A stretch of 42,767 bases of DNA, taken from positions 1 to 42,767 of the IMG/VR virus record IMGVR_UViG_3300025410_000036; one strand, written 5' to 3'. Under the pieces are notes generated by a model. That model saw only the letters and a list, made by a program, of their open reading frames with translations, was not told the origin of the DNA and ran no database searches. The position numbers and the translations under genes were made by a program. The DNA is from a virus. This document shows, in pieces, positions 24,012 to 33,614 of the stretch (within the stretch, counting starts at the first letter, position 1; each line of letters starts with the position of its first letter).

Positions 24012-25337
24012 TTAAAAAGTCAAAACTATTTTGAATGATTCAGTTTGATCAATTGATCTTGCTATTGGTGTTATGTTATTTATATATAGTAATTGCCCGG
24101 AATATATCTGCATAGCAGGAGTTTTAATGCTTTGTAAGAACCTTGCTGCGGTACTTTTCTTACCAACTAAAAGGTCGGAACTCGGAGTTCCTTGAACGTT
24201 TGTTAGTTTTATAATATTGTTTGGTGAATCCCATTGTGCTACGATACCATAGAAATTAGCATTAGCCAAAGAAGAACCTTGATATACATACTCATTTTCA
24301 ATGTAGTTTGCGGAAGTTCCGTTTAATGTGATAACTGTTAGCTGAGATACAACTGTATCTGATACAGGAACAGTTGTAGCATAAAGAGTAGGATTACTAA
24401 TTATACCAATCTGTCTGTATTTGTTGGTATCAAGTAAAATACCGGACTCATCAGATTTTAGTTCAAGGTTTAACAGCAAATACGAACCACCTAATTCATT
24501 AAGTGGATCCGAACCATGACCGCCAGGTGGACTTATCATTGCTTTTGCTGTGGCACCCGAACCAACAGAATTTGCCTGATATATATTCACATTGGCATAG
24601 GTATAATTTGTACCTCTATTATCAACAATAATGGAAGTAATCATACCGGTTGTCGTGTTCACCTGAGCAAAAGCATTAGCCTCTGATCCATCTCCTGTTA
24701 TAATAACTGAAACGTCATTAGATGTATATCCACTACCAAAATTAGTTAAGTTTATAATATCTATAGATCCGGCTGTGGCATAATCTTGTACCAACCATTG
24801 TGATGATCCATCATTTAATGTAAGAGTTTTAACAGGAATAAAATCGTTTGTTGTATAATTTAAAGAATCTGCGGTACTAATGGTATACATGTATTTCCAT
24901 ATATAACCGTCTGTTGTTTGGAAATCAGAAATGGTAGCGGTTGATGTAGGCTGTGCCATTGACACAGCACCATAGTTATTGGAAAGACATTTATAAACAT
25001 TCCAATCTGTCGTCACAACATAGAATGGATATTGCATCATATCTAAGGAATCTATGGAACTATCATAAGCATTATAAACAGTATTTGCAGTCCAGTTATA
25101 ACGAGGAATGACATTCTTAACATCGTTACCGGTTATTCTTTTTGCACCAATCATCTTTTTCCACACAGAATAGTAATTCTCATTACTGGTACTTGTATCG
25201 GCAGGAACCTGCTCTATTGGCCAAGGAGTAACTTGACCAAAGGTAAAGTAGACGTTTGCATATGCTGGATTAGATAAAGAATTTCTAAACTGCTGTGCAT
25301 TAAAAATTTGCAGGTCTTTTGTATATTTAGAAGTCAA
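24012..25337 (-). CDS. 8: Baseplate wedge protein gp8
   Basis: 441 residues against 334 in T4. It matches T4 gp8 at both ends. N-terminal: NVYFTFGQVTPWP (T4 IFITFGRSEPW), MIGAKRITGNDVKNVIPRYN (T4 MMGTVKVLPSMLDAVIPRRD), and TTDGYIWKYMYTI. C-terminal: RQIGIISNP and SGQLLYINNITPIARSIDQT ending FKIVLTF. An insertion of about 100 residues around 190-280 (GSGYTSNDVSVIITGDGS) resembles the beta modules in gp6 and gp7 here. gp8 dimerises and joins gp6, gp7, gp10 and gp53 in the wedge. A TATAAATA box overlaps the end of gp7, 27 nt upstream of the ATG. Confidence 0.9.
   Translation of the reverse strand: MTSKYTKDLQIFNAQQFRNSLSNPAYANVYFTFGQVTPWPIEQVPADTSTSNENYYSVWKKMIGAKRITGNDVKNVIPRYNWTANTVYNAYDSSIDSLDMMQYPFYVVTTDWNVYKCLSNNYGAVSMAQPTSTATISDFQTTDGYIWKYMYTISTADSLNYTTNDFIPVKTLTLNDGSSQWLVQDYATAGSIDIINLTNFGSGYTSNDVSVIITGDGSEANAFAQVNTTTGMITSIIVDNRGTNYTYANVNIYQANSVGSGATAKAMISPPGGHGSDPLNELGGSYLLLNLELKSDESGILLDTNKYRQIGIISNPTLYATTVPVSDTVVSQLTVITLNGTSANYIENEYVYQGSSLANANFYGIVAQWDSPNNIIKLTNVQGTPSSDLLVGKKSTAARFLQSIKTPAMQIYSGQLLYINNITPIARSIDQTESFKIVLTF
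24077..24084 (-). promoter_or_regulatory. Late promoter-like TATAAATA within the gp8 3' end
   Basis: Exact octamer 76 nt upstream of the DUF4815 ATG at 24001. Located inside coding sequence (encoding part of LLYINN), so weaker evidence than the intergenic copies. Confidence 0.4.
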
Positions 25338-25363
25338 GTCAATCCTCTTATATTAATTCTACT

Positions 25364-25371
25364 TATTTATA
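25364..25371 (-). promoter_or_regulatory. Late promoter-like TATAAATA before gp8
   Basis: Exact octamer overlapping the gp7 stop (25367), 27 nt before the gp8 ATG. Same spacing as at 11247, supporting a real element. Confidence 0.55.
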
Positions 25372-28300
25372 TAGGTTGTGGCGGAACAATATCCACAGTA
25401 ACATTACCTTTATTTTGTATAGGTGTATAGAATGTGATTATATCCGATTTAGAAATATTTATATTATTCATAAAGATACTATAACGATTTGGATCAATAA
25501 TATCAGAAATGGTATAAATTCCGTTTGAAACAATATTATAGTCACCGCTGGTAAATTCAACATATACATTAGCACCACCTTCATAATAAGTGTGATCTAC
25601 CTGATAGATGTAGAAATAAGTATTGTTTGAAAGTATTACAGCCGATCCATTAGATGTAACATATGTATTACCATTAAGTCTTATGGTAAAGGTGTTTCCA
25701 TCAACAACACTTGCTGTATAAACTCCGTTAGGTGTATTGGCTAAATTACCTGAGGTAAACCAAATCTGAGCGTTTTCGGTATTACCAAGCATATGATTGT
25801 TTGAAGTAAGCAACAAAGACTGTGTATATATTTGTCCTGAAGCATTTGCTGATAATATTGGTGTTTTTCCAAGAATCTCAAATGTATTAGCATCAGGTGT
25901 TGAAAGAACTTGATAATAAGCATTTGTTTGATTGGAAGTTATGTTAGAACTAAAGGTAACATAAACATAATCGTTAGCTGCAAATCCATTTTGGTTAGCA
26001 GAAACGTAGTTGTATCCAGTATGAACTGTTAGATTTCCGGAAGTCTCAATAGCAAATGGTAAGAACTTATCAAGAATAGTGAAATATGTATTTGAAGATG
26101 TTATAATTGAATAGTAACCGTTTGCTTCAAGTAAGTCCGTACCATCAAAGTTGATATAAACATTACTACCGGCAGCAATGCTATAAGTTGCATTTGAATT
26201 TATAGATATCAAAGGATTCCAGATATAGCAAGAACCTACAACTAAGTTTGTTGTGTTTGGATTATTAACACGGAAAGTATTGTTATTAATATAATTTATC
26301 GTATAGATTCCATCCACAATGTTTGATGTAGCATTTGTATAGAAAGATAGGTATACATAGCTATTGTTAGTATATCCATGGTTTGTCAAAGTAATAGTAA
26401 TATTGGAATTATTTGATGAATATGAACCAGAAGATGCTGTAGTATTTGCTTTAAACGGCGTAACAAATGATACAGGAGTAAATTTTACATTAGATGGAGT
26501 GTTTATGTATGAATACCGTGCATTTTTGTAATTAATCTGATATGATTCAATAAAGAATAGTTCTAATTCAGTTTGTGATGCTAATATAGGTTGATTAATA
26601 ATGACATCATTTGTATAGTCATATTCACCCCACATCTTTGTTCCAACAGGGTGAGTCAACTGTAACAATGAGTTTCTATAATCACTGATAGATTCGGAAA
26701 TCTTCACAACGTAAGAATAGTTTTGATAATAGTCTCTATCTTCAATGAATTTGTAAGAACTTAATTTACCATCATCATTTAAATATTTTCCTGGATAGAT
26801 ATAAAGAACTTTAGCAACATCAACATATCCGTTTGCTGTACCATCGCCAATTCCTGTAAAATCTAGAAGTGGTGGTGTCAAATAACCTGTACCACCTGAT
26901 AAGATTATAAGTTCTTGAATTGCACCAATTGATGTGGTTAGACCTTGTAATTTATCACCGCCGGCTAAAAATGATGAAATATATAAATTGGCGCCGGCAC
27001 CTGAGGTGCTAACAACATTTATTATAGGTGGTTTGTTTGGATCGTAACCTTCACCACCTGGCATATGACCAGGCATCTGTCCTATTTTAACACCGGTAAT
27101 AGCACCATTTGATGCTACGTTAGAAACATATGCTATAGCACCAGTACCGTATGTACCCAATGGGTTTTTAAATTCTATGTAATCACCTATACTATAGTTT
27201 AGACCACCATGATTGACCTCAACACGACCAATCATATTAAGAGAACGAATTAAGGTATTACCTTGTGCTGACAATGCAGGTACTAAGTTATAGTCTTGGC
27301 CGCCATCAATAACTACAGCAGAAAGTATAGGACCACAATTACCGTATACCCAATAAGTATAGGAATTTGCCATAACAGTGTTGGCGTTTGCACCATTTAA
27401 TGTAGGATAAATTGATCCTAAAACGGTGTTAGCTTCTAGACCTATTATAGATCCTACAACACTATAAGTATTAGGATGATATGTTTCGCTCGTATCTACT
27501 GTTAGAACTGCTGCGTTTGCTCCAAATCCTCCACCACCATAGACAGTAGTAGCAAGAATAGGATCATCTACCTCAAATCCAGCACCACCATACGTTACAC
27601 CAACCGCACTTAAAGAACCGGTGCTAACTTTATTAATTTTAATTTCAGCATTACGACCTGTATTGGCTACTAGAGGAACTGTAGTTCCTTTTATGTATCT
27701 TGTGCCTGGATTGGTAATATGTGTTTGATATATGATACCTGAATAGATATTTGCTGTTAGATACTTATCAATACCTTGCTCGGTATAATAGGTATAAATT
27801 GATTCGTTACTTTGAAATTGACCTACTATTCCAGATATATGTAATTCAACAACAAAGTCACCTTTATCATAATAAACATCTACAGTTTCAACTGTGGCCG
27901 ATGCATTTGATGATGCACCTATAATTTTATGATTTTGAAAGTTTTGTAATGCTATTGAATTGGCAACATTGTCAACTTGAATGTTGGTAACTTTAAGTGA
28001 CTTATCAATATACCATTTACCATCAGAAACTTTTAAAACATCGTTCTTAGGATAGTAAATACTAATTTCTTTATCATAAAGGATTCTAGCTAAAAACTTT
28101 ACTGCTTTTTCTGTACCTTTAGCGCGATAAAAATCTTTTGCATACTTTAAAACCAGTTTTTCATCGGCAGCAATGTTCTTATTCAGCAGTGCCAAAAAGT
28201 TATTAAAAATCAATCTTTGAAATTTAGGATCAGCCTCATCAATGTTTAAATTATTTAAAAAGTTTTTTGTCGTGTCCGTTAGTTGACCTTCTTGTTCCAT

Positions 28301-28408
28301 AAACTGATAGTATGCTTCAAGGAACTGAATGAACTTTGGATGATCTGATCTAACAAACTGTGGAAGCTGAGATGCAATTAGATATGATGTTTTATTATAA
28401 GTTGTCAT
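25367..28408 (-). CDS. 7: Baseplate wedge protein gp7-like
   Basis: 1013 residues. The first third matches the C-terminal part of T4 gp7: FIQFLEAYYQFMEQEGQL (T4 FEAFCEAYIQYLSDGYG), then AKDFYRAKGTEKAVKFLARI and YDKEISIYY (T4 SYDFYSTKGIEASYKFLF...VLYNEEVEIE). Near residue 560-600, DYYQNYSYVVKISESISDYR and LTHPVGTKMWGEY match T4 gp7 SYYVMKIKS...RFVHPVGFGF. The long N-terminal part of T4 gp7 is absent. Instead, residues about 669-1000 hold five tandem beta modules of the form YVYVTFSSN...GIYTI...NTF. Its ATG overlaps the gp6 stop. gp7 initiates wedge assembly with gp10 and gp53 in T4. Confidence 0.8.
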   Translation of the reverse strand: MTTYNKTSYLIASQLPQFVRSDHPKFIQFLEAYYQFMEQEGQLTDTTKNFLNNLNIDEADPKFQRLIFNNFLALLNKNIAADEKLVLKYAKDFYRAKGTEKAVKFLARILYDKEISIYYPKNDVLKVSDGKWYIDKSLKVTNIQVDNVANSIALQNFQNHKIIGASSNASATVETVDVYYDKGDFVVELHISGIVGQFQSNESIYTYYTEQGIDKYLTANIYSGIIYQTHITNPGTRYIKGTTVPLVANTGRNAEIKINKVSTGSLSAVGVTYGGAGFEVDDPILATTVYGGGGFGANAAVLTVDTSETYHPNTYSVVGSIIGLEANTVLGSIYPTLNGANANTVMANSYTYWVYGNCGPILSAVVIDGGQDYNLVPALSAQGNTLIRSLNMIGRVEVNHGGLNYSIGDYIEFKNPLGTYGTGAIAYVSNVASNGAITGVKIGQMPGHMPGGEGYDPNKPPIINVVSTSGAGANLYISSFLAGGDKLQGLTTSIGAIQELIILSGGTGYLTPPLLDFTGIGDGTANGYVDVAKVLYIYPGKYLNDDGKLSSYKFIEDRDYYQNYSYVVKISESISDYRNSLLQLTHPVGTKMWGEYDYTNDVIINQPILASQTELELFFIESYQINYKNARYSYINTPSNVKFTPVSFVTPFKANTTASSGSYSSNNSNITITLTNHGYTNNSYVYLSFYTNATSNIVDGIYTINYINNNTFRVNNPNTTNLVVGSCYIWNPLISINSNATYSIAAGSNVYINFDGTDLLEANGYYSIITSSNTYFTILDKFLPFAIETSGNLTVHTGYNYVSANQNGFAANDYVYVTFSSNITSNQTNAYYQVLSTPDANTFEILGKTPILSANASGQIYTQSLLLTSNNHMLGNTENAQIWFTSGNLANTPNGVYTASVVDGNTFTIRLNGNTYVTSNGSAVILSNNTYFYIYQVDHTYYEGGANVYVEFTSGDYNIVSNGIYTISDIIDPNRYSIFMNNINISKSDIITFYTPIQNKGNVTVDIVPPQPI

Positions 28409-30483
28409 TATAATCCTTCAGTCAAAGTTAATTGAATACTTTGAGGATTGTTCATGTCAACGGAAAAAATTAAATTTCTTACCGGTGAGATGATTTCATT
28501 TTCCGGTGGAACATTCACAGTCAAGATGTTTTCATTGTATATAGAGTTTGTAACGACTGAACTTACGTTTAGAGATGTCAATGTAACAATACCATTAACG
28601 TAGTCAATTGTTCCTGCTGTAGGATTAACAACAATCTTTTGGCCGTTTGATTGATAATAATAAGACCTAACTGTTCCATAATTACCTTGAACAAGTGCTT
28701 CTGCTGTGGCACCAACACCAACACCATTGATAACCACACTTGCTCTGGTATAGTTATACCCGGCATTTGTTATTGTAATTCCTGTAATTTGTCCGTTAAC
28801 TAAAGACGCGGTGGCTGTTGCACCGGTACCATCACCTTCAATAATAATAGTCGGAGGGCTGGTATAACCTGTTCCTTTGTTCTGAACAACAATTGAACTG
28901 ACACCAGTTGAAGAATTTACTACCTCTTCAAAGAATACATTTTGTGGTGTATTAGTGCTATCTAGAACGGTAACCTGAGGATAAGTAAACATTTTTTCAA
29001 CAAGGTCACCTTTTCTAATAGGTGTGGAATAATTAATAACATAATTTCTGTTGACACCAGGCATCATCGTCACTCGGCTCTGTAGATAAACATATATGTC
29101 ACTACCTGTAATAGATGCGTCAGATGATTCAATATATTGTTGAAGTTTTGATAACTTATATATTGATTGGAATGTATTGAGTTTATCATTTTGATAAGAA
29201 TTGATAGAATTGAAAATAGATTCTTCTATCTGTGTTGATGTATTTGTTGTAAGGTTTGGATTGTAGGTAACTTTACCGTTTATCAATAGAAAGCAATAAT
29301 TTGGATCAACAATTTGTGGTGTTACGGTTAGAACTGATATACCATTTGTTAGATCATTAATAATGTTTTGCTTTTCAAGCTGAGTTAATGCGTAATAACC
29401 TTGTGTTTTCAGTGAAATAAACACTGATCCATAAACCACTGGGTCATTTTGCTCGCCACCCCAAACAGAAACAGCCTGAATATATGGATATTTCTTTAGA
29501 ATCAAACTTTCGTAGTCACTCTGGGTGATGGCACGATTTTGTGTAGTATAAAAGAATGGTGCACGGAATCTTATTGATTCCAAATCTTCTTTATCAGTAC
29601 CACCGTAGGCACCTGTAATTGTTTGTATTTTTACATTGTTTCTATATAAACTTGCAATAGGGTCGGTAAAGGCAAATTTTGTAATGCCATTTGATATTGC
29701 TCCTACGGTATCAAGATAAGTTACAATAACAATGTTACCATTTGCTGGTTTTTTTCCTAAAACATTGTCACCAAAGTAAATGGTATAGTTTAAATCTTGA
29801 TTTTCTTCTATATAATATACTGCGGTGTTGGATTGAACCTGTGTAATATCGTCATATAAAAAATATTGCGTTGTCATAGTATTAGTCGAGGATTCTTGAA
29901 CCGTGACAATCAATGTAGAAGTATCAACATTTGAAGAAGGAATTTGATAACTTACAGTAGAATTATTAGAATTTACCGCAAACTGGTGAGTTATTACCTC
30001 ACCTTGTTTGATATAAACATTAGGAAAGTAAAATGATCCATTTGACTTATAAGCACTGTTGGCATTAATAGTCACAAATGGATAGTTAGTACCATTAATA
30101 TCAGAACCCATAATTCTGGTATATTGATCTAGAATAATGTAGTTGGTGTTTTGATCTTCACCAAAAGAAGGTGTTACCTTTACATTAACTAGAGCCTCTG
30201 GACCTCTTGCACTGGATGGAATATAGTTAATTGTCTTGGCATGAGATAGAATGTTTTTACGGTCTTGAGCTGTATCTAGAAATGCCTCGTTAGCAATCAT
30301 ATTCATATAAAAAGAATTATAATAAGTATTATAAGCTAGAATATCCAATAGAACAGAAAGACCAGAACCTTGGAAATTATAGTCCTGAAAAGTGTCCTGG
30401 TTTTGTAGGAAAGTTACAAGATTGTTCTTAATAGTATTAAAATCTAATTCTGTAACTCTTAATGAATTATTGGACGTTGCCAT
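28408..30483 (-). CDS. 6: Baseplate wedge protein gp6
   Basis: 691 residues against 660 in T4. Starts with LRVTELDFNTIKNNLVTFLQ, FQDYNFQGSGLSVLLDILAY and NTYYNSFYMNMIANEAFLDT, the strongly conserved N-terminus of gp6 (baseplate J family). The middle has GAYGGTDKEDLESIRFRAPF and TQNRAITQSDYESLI, the conserved J-type segment. The C-terminal third contains an added beta module (VVQNKGTGYTSPPTIIIEGD). gp6 forms the iris ring that holds the wedges together and rearranges on sheath contraction. It follows gp25 without a gap and overlaps gp7 by one base. A TATAAATA box lies 144 nt upstream, within gp25. Confidence 0.95.
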   Translation of the reverse strand: MATSNNSLRVTELDFNTIKNNLVTFLQNQDTFQDYNFQGSGLSVLLDILAYNTYYNSFYMNMIANEAFLDTAQDRKNILSHAKTINYIPSSARGPEALVNVKVTPSFGEDQNTNYIILDQYTRIMGSDINGTNYPFVTINANSAYKSNGSFYFPNVYIKQGEVITHQFAVNSNNSTVSYQIPSSNVDTSTLIVTVQESSTNTMTTQYFLYDDITQVQSNTAVYYIEENQDLNYTIYFGDNVLGKKPANGNIVIVTYLDTVGAISNGITKFAFTDPIASLYRNNVKIQTITGAYGGTDKEDLESIRFRAPFFYTTQNRAITQSDYESLILKKYPYIQAVSVWGGEQNDPVVYGSVFISLKTQGYYALTQLEKQNIINDLTNGISVLTVTPQIVDPNYCFLLINGKVTYNPNLTTNTSTQIEESIFNSINSYQNDKLNTFQSIYKLSKLQQYIESSDASITGSDIYVYLQSRVTMMPGVNRNYVINYSTPIRKGDLVEKMFTYPQVTVLDSTNTPQNVFFEEVVNSSTGVSSIVVQNKGTGYTSPPTIIIEGDGTGATATASLVNGQITGITITNAGYNYTRASVVINGVGVGATAEALVQGNYGTVRSYYYQSNGQKIVVNPTAGTIDYVNGIVTLTSLNVSSVVTNSIYNENILTVNVPPENEIISPVRNLIFSVDMNNPQSIQLTLTEGL

Positions 30484-30891
30484 CTATCGTATTCTCTCTA
30501 GAAATAATGTTGATGTTATTGGTAAATCTCTATTTAATATGATATACTGTATTGTAACATTAAAACCATAATTGTCAGGATCACCTACCACATTAACATT
30601 CTGTAAACTAACTCTCGGTTCAAAGTTATTTATAACTGCTATAATGGCATTCTGTAAGTATACCGCAGTTAGTGGTGTAACCAAATCAAACAATAGAGCA
30701 TTGGTATCCGAACCAATATATGAAGCAAATTTTCTCTCATAGAAATTGGTTAGAATAAGGTTTCGGACCGACCTTTTTATATCCTGTGTACCGGTTAATA
30801 TATTAACGTCACCTGTAGATGGATTCATAACAAAATCAAGATCCAAATCGGAATAATCTGGTTCTCTATTTACGAATGGAGTGATGGCCAT
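30484..30891 (-). CDS. 25: Baseplate wedge protein gp25 (lysozyme-like fold family)
   Basis: 135 residues; T4 gp25 is 132. The gp25 pattern is clear: DLDLDFVMNPSTGDVNILTG, DIKRSVRNLILTNFYERKF, VNPSTGD-type beginning, then YLQNAIIAVINNFEPRVSLQ and a C-terminal beta hairpin (NVTIQYIILNRDLPITSTLF). The EPR motif is the conserved gp25 signature shared with type VI secretion TssE. gp25 links sheath, gp6 and gp53 in the inner baseplate. It begins with ATG preceded by AGGA and ends where gp6 begins. Confidence 0.95.
   Translation of the reverse strand: MAITPFVNREPDYSDLDLDFVMNPSTGDVNILTGTQDIKRSVRNLILTNFYERKFASYIGSDTNALLFDLVTPLTAVYLQNAIIAVINNFEPRVSLQNVNVVGDPDNYGFNVTIQYIILNRDLPITSTLFLERIR
30627..30634 (-). 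promoter_or_regulatory. Late promoter-like TATAAATA inside gp25
   Basis: Exact octamer 144 nt upstream of the gp6 ATG. Encodes part of AVINN in gp25, so may be coincidental. Confidence 0.3.
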
Positions 30892-30921
30892 GATAGTCCT
30901 TTAATGCTTTCCTTATTTAGC

Positions 30922-32199
30922 TCACAACCAACTATCAATTTCACCAGATGCATCTTGTTCGGCCTGTGGTTGTTCTGCATTTTTTCCTTGTAACTGAGGA
31001 GGAGATTCCGCTTCATCACCACTAAGTAGATTGAATATTGAACTTAATCCCAATGACTGTGCAATCTGTGCAATTCCACCATTAAGGTTAAGCATAGAAC
31101 CCAGAGAATCCAAACTAACACCGACAGATCCTGCAATACCAAGCATACCACTTAAAGCATTAATGTTTGTAGTTCCTCCAGCAAATGTAGCAGTACCGGA
31201 AGGTGCCCGCAAGTCCATGTTTGATTGCGCGGTTGCTTGGAAACTTTGCTGTGCTGATTGGACAATGTTTTGTCCGGCTGTATGTGAACTGGTTTGGCCT
31301 ACTTTGACACTTTTGTTTTCTGCTATTTGTGTCGTATGATTTCCTTGATAGTCGTTATTAACATCTAATGAGACCTTTTCGTGTTTTTTACCATTAATCT
31401 TTTTACTCACTTTTTGATTTTGCACATTTATAGAATATGTAGTTTGCTGACTGCCTGAAGAACTTGGATCACTAGTATAGAATGTAGCATTATAGTCTTT
31501 TGAACTTGTCTGATACATCTTACCCTTGGATGACATAACAAAATTACTACTTGAACCAAGAGCATGTAATCCAAAGTCCTTAGCGGCCGCCATCTGAACT
31601 TTACCTTTTGTTGAGGCAATGCTAGTATCTGCTGAAGAAGTATAAGTTTGTGAACCTAGTGCGTTGTATGTTATACTACCTTCAACTCTCTTATTAACGG
31701 TTTTAGCTTCTGTATCCATGGTTCCTCTAATAGAACGGTTCATATTCTTTGCTGTAATATTATAGTTACCTAAAACAGTAAGGTTATAATCTTTATGAAC
31801 GGTAACATTGTTATTACCATATACACGCATAGAAGCATCACCTTTGACGGTGATATCTTTGGCACCAGAAATGGTAACTCTTTCTTCACCTAATACCACT
31901 TCATATTTACCGTTATGTGTAGTTAATAAAACACCACCATCTGGTCGCATTTGAATAGCAGAACCTGAACGGTGTTGTAATGTTACAGTTTCATTACCTT
32001 CAGAGTCATCCATAATAAAATTATGGCCTGATCTTGTTTTATGGCTCCAATAGTTTGGATAGGTGCCGCCGTTTTGCATAGCGCGAGCATCTTTATCAAC
32101 ATTAAACTTTCGTGGTGTTGTTTTACCTTCAGAGTTGTCGTTGTATTGATCGCCACCGCCTGAACCACCTGCCGTTGTTACACTTCCTGTAAATGTCAT
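30922..32199 (-). CDS. 5: Baseplate central spike, gp5-type, without lysozyme domain
   Basis: 425 residues. The N-terminal OB-like region is short (KFNVDKDARAMQNGGTYPNY, WSHKTRSGHNFIMDDSEGNE), then EGNETVTLQHRSGSAIQMRP, which is the gp5/VgrG spike entry. From residue about 95 there are short beta repeats (ITVKGDASMRVYGNNNVTVH, KDYNLTVLGNYNITAKNMNR) predicting the intertwined beta-helix needle. T4 gp5 has a lysozyme domain between OB and helix; none is visible here. The C-terminus is helical and acidic. It follows the Gly-rich gene by 12 nt and precedes gp25, the normal gp5 position in related phages. Acts at the tip of the tail tube to puncture the outer membrane. Confidence 0.8.
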   Translation of the reverse strand: MTFTGSVTTAGGSGGGDQYNDNSEGKTTPRKFNVDKDARAMQNGGTYPNYWSHKTRSGHNFIMDDSEGNETVTLQHRSGSAIQMRPDGGVLLTTHNGKYEVVLGEERVTISGAKDITVKGDASMRVYGNNNVTVHKDYNLTVLGNYNITAKNMNRSIRGTMDTEAKTVNKRVEGSITYNALGSQTYTSSADTSIASTKGKVQMAAAKDFGLHALGSSSNFVMSSKGKMYQTSSKDYNATFYTSDPSSSGSQQTTYSINVQNQKVSKKINGKKHEKVSLDVNNDYQGNHTTQIAENKSVKVGQTSSHTAGQNIVQSAQQSFQATAQSNMDLRAPSGTATFAGGTTNINALSGMLGIAGSVGVSLDSLGSMLNLNGGIAQIAQSLGLSSIFNLLSGDEAESPPQLQGKNAEQPQAEQDASGEIDSWL

Positions 32200-32211
32200 T
32201 TATTCATTCCT

Positions 32212-33606
32212 CTATGATGATGCGTCTTGTTGCAAGGATTGTGTTATATCTTGGCCTTGTTGTGTATTCTTATTAACTTGGTTTTGAACTTGGGAATCAC
32301 CTTGTTGAGTAAGTTTTTGATGCATTTGTGTGGCGGTTTGTTCCTGTTGCATTGACAATCTTTTCCACATATCTTGCATGGTTTGCTGTGCGGTACCAAA
32401 TATTTGACCCATCATACCTGATAGAGCGCCAGCACCTCCACCACCTCCGCCTCCGCCACCTCCGCCTCCACCACCTCCACCAGTACCGGCACCGGAAGAT
32501 GAAGAATTGGTTGTGGCACCACCAGCATATGCTGAGTTGGCCCAGGCTTCAGCAAAAGCAATCTGTGCATTGGCGTTAGCATAGGTTACTGTAACAGTAC
32601 CGTTTATATCTACCTCTTGTAATGCAACACCCCAGGCATTTTCAATTTGAATTACAACATTGTCAATCTGATCGTGACCCATTAAGCTTGTATCAAATTG
32701 TAGTTGTTGTAATACATTCATCATATCGTCAATATTGGTTACTTGACTCAATAATTCTGTAGCGTTTTGTAAATAAATTCCTGTATGAACCACACCACCG
32801 GTGACATATCCAACACCATTATCCGTCTGATGTGATTGAATAAGGTTTGATAGATTTGTTAGTGCGGTACTCATATTTGGAGTTAAGTTACTATGAATAT
32901 CTTGCCAATAACTCTGACCGTTTCCTAATCCACCACCATGACTTGCTGTTCCTCCACCGCCACCAGAACCATTAGTCATTAACTGTTGGAGCATACTACC
33001 AATAGACATAATTTGTCCTTGTAGTTGTTCCATCATTTGTTGGCTAACCATCTGGTCGTTTGTCTGTTTAGCAGTTGGAATATTTTTCATTGCCGGCAAT
33101 CTAAAACCGGACATATTGAATAAAGCACCGTGGTTTGGTAAACCCTCTAATAATCCTAGACTATGTTGCTGACCTTTTTCTTCAATAGCACGAACTTTAG
33201 CACCTCTTTCGGTGCTTTCTTGAATATTAGGAGGAATGTTAACCGGAATAGTAGTGTTAATAAGTTCTTGAACTATACCACTCATAAGGTCTTGACCGCC
33301 ACCACCGCCTGATCCGCCGGCGCCACCCCTCATAGAATTAGCAAGGCCAATAATAGTTCCGCCATTCTGACCTAAACCTTTAAGAGCAAAAGCCATGGTA
33401 CCTGGATCCATACCTCCAGGAAATTGAGTTTGGCCTGACTGTGTTGGATTAATTGCTAAGCCGGTATAAGCAAGGTCTTCATTACCAACATCAGGACCCA
33501 TTGTCGTAGGATCTCTAAATGATGTCTGACCGCTATGAGTTGAGTCACTCTTAGAGTCAACAACAATTACCGGTTTTACACTGAAATTATTAAGATTTCC
33601 TGTCAT
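32212..33606 (-). CDS. Gly/Gln-rich putative virion protein between hub and spike genes
   Basis: 464 residues. The N-terminal half contains KPVIVVDSKSDSTHSGQTSF and FALKGLGQNGGTIIGLANSM, then Gly-rich GGAGGSGGGGGQ. The middle has Met/Gln-rich helices (QMMEQLQGQIMSIGSMLQQL). A run of about 16 consecutive Gly follows TNSSSSGAGT near residue 395, and the C-terminus is Gln-rich helix (QQTMQDMWKRLSMQQEQTAT). No known fold recognised. It sits 8 nt after the gp27-like hub gene and 12 nt before the spike gene, and shares their direction, so it may be a hub or baseplate assembly protein. Function unknown. Confidence 0.6.
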   Translation of the reverse strand: MTGNLNNFSVKPVIVVDSKSDSTHSGQTSFRDPTTMGPDVGNEDLAYTGLAINPTQSGQTQFPGGMDPGTMAFALKGLGQNGGTIIGLANSMRGGAGGSGGGGGQDLMSGIVQELINTTIPVNIPPNIQESTERGAKVRAIEEKGQQHSLGLLEGLPNHGALFNMSGFRLPAMKNIPTAKQTNDQMVSQQMMEQLQGQIMSIGSMLQQLMTNGSGGGGGTASHGGGLGNGQSYWQDIHSNLTPNMSTALTNLSNLIQSHQTDNGVGYVTGGVVHTGIYLQNATELLSQVTNIDDMMNVLQQLQFDTSLMGHDQIDNVVIQIENAWGVALQEVDINGTVTVTYANANAQIAFAEAWANSAYAGGATTNSSSSGAGTGGGGGGGGGGGGGGGGAGALSGMMGQIFGTAQQTMQDMWKRLSMQQEQTATQMHQKLTQQGDSQVQNQVNKNTQQGQDITQSLQQDASS

Positions 33607-33614
33607 AGTTTAAT

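Noticed and set aside
29740-29765. A AAA AAA in-frame heptamer inside gp6 (GKKPANG)
   Set aside because: A -1 shift there soon meets a stop and no conserved frame follows; unlike the gp26 site, nothing suggests use.
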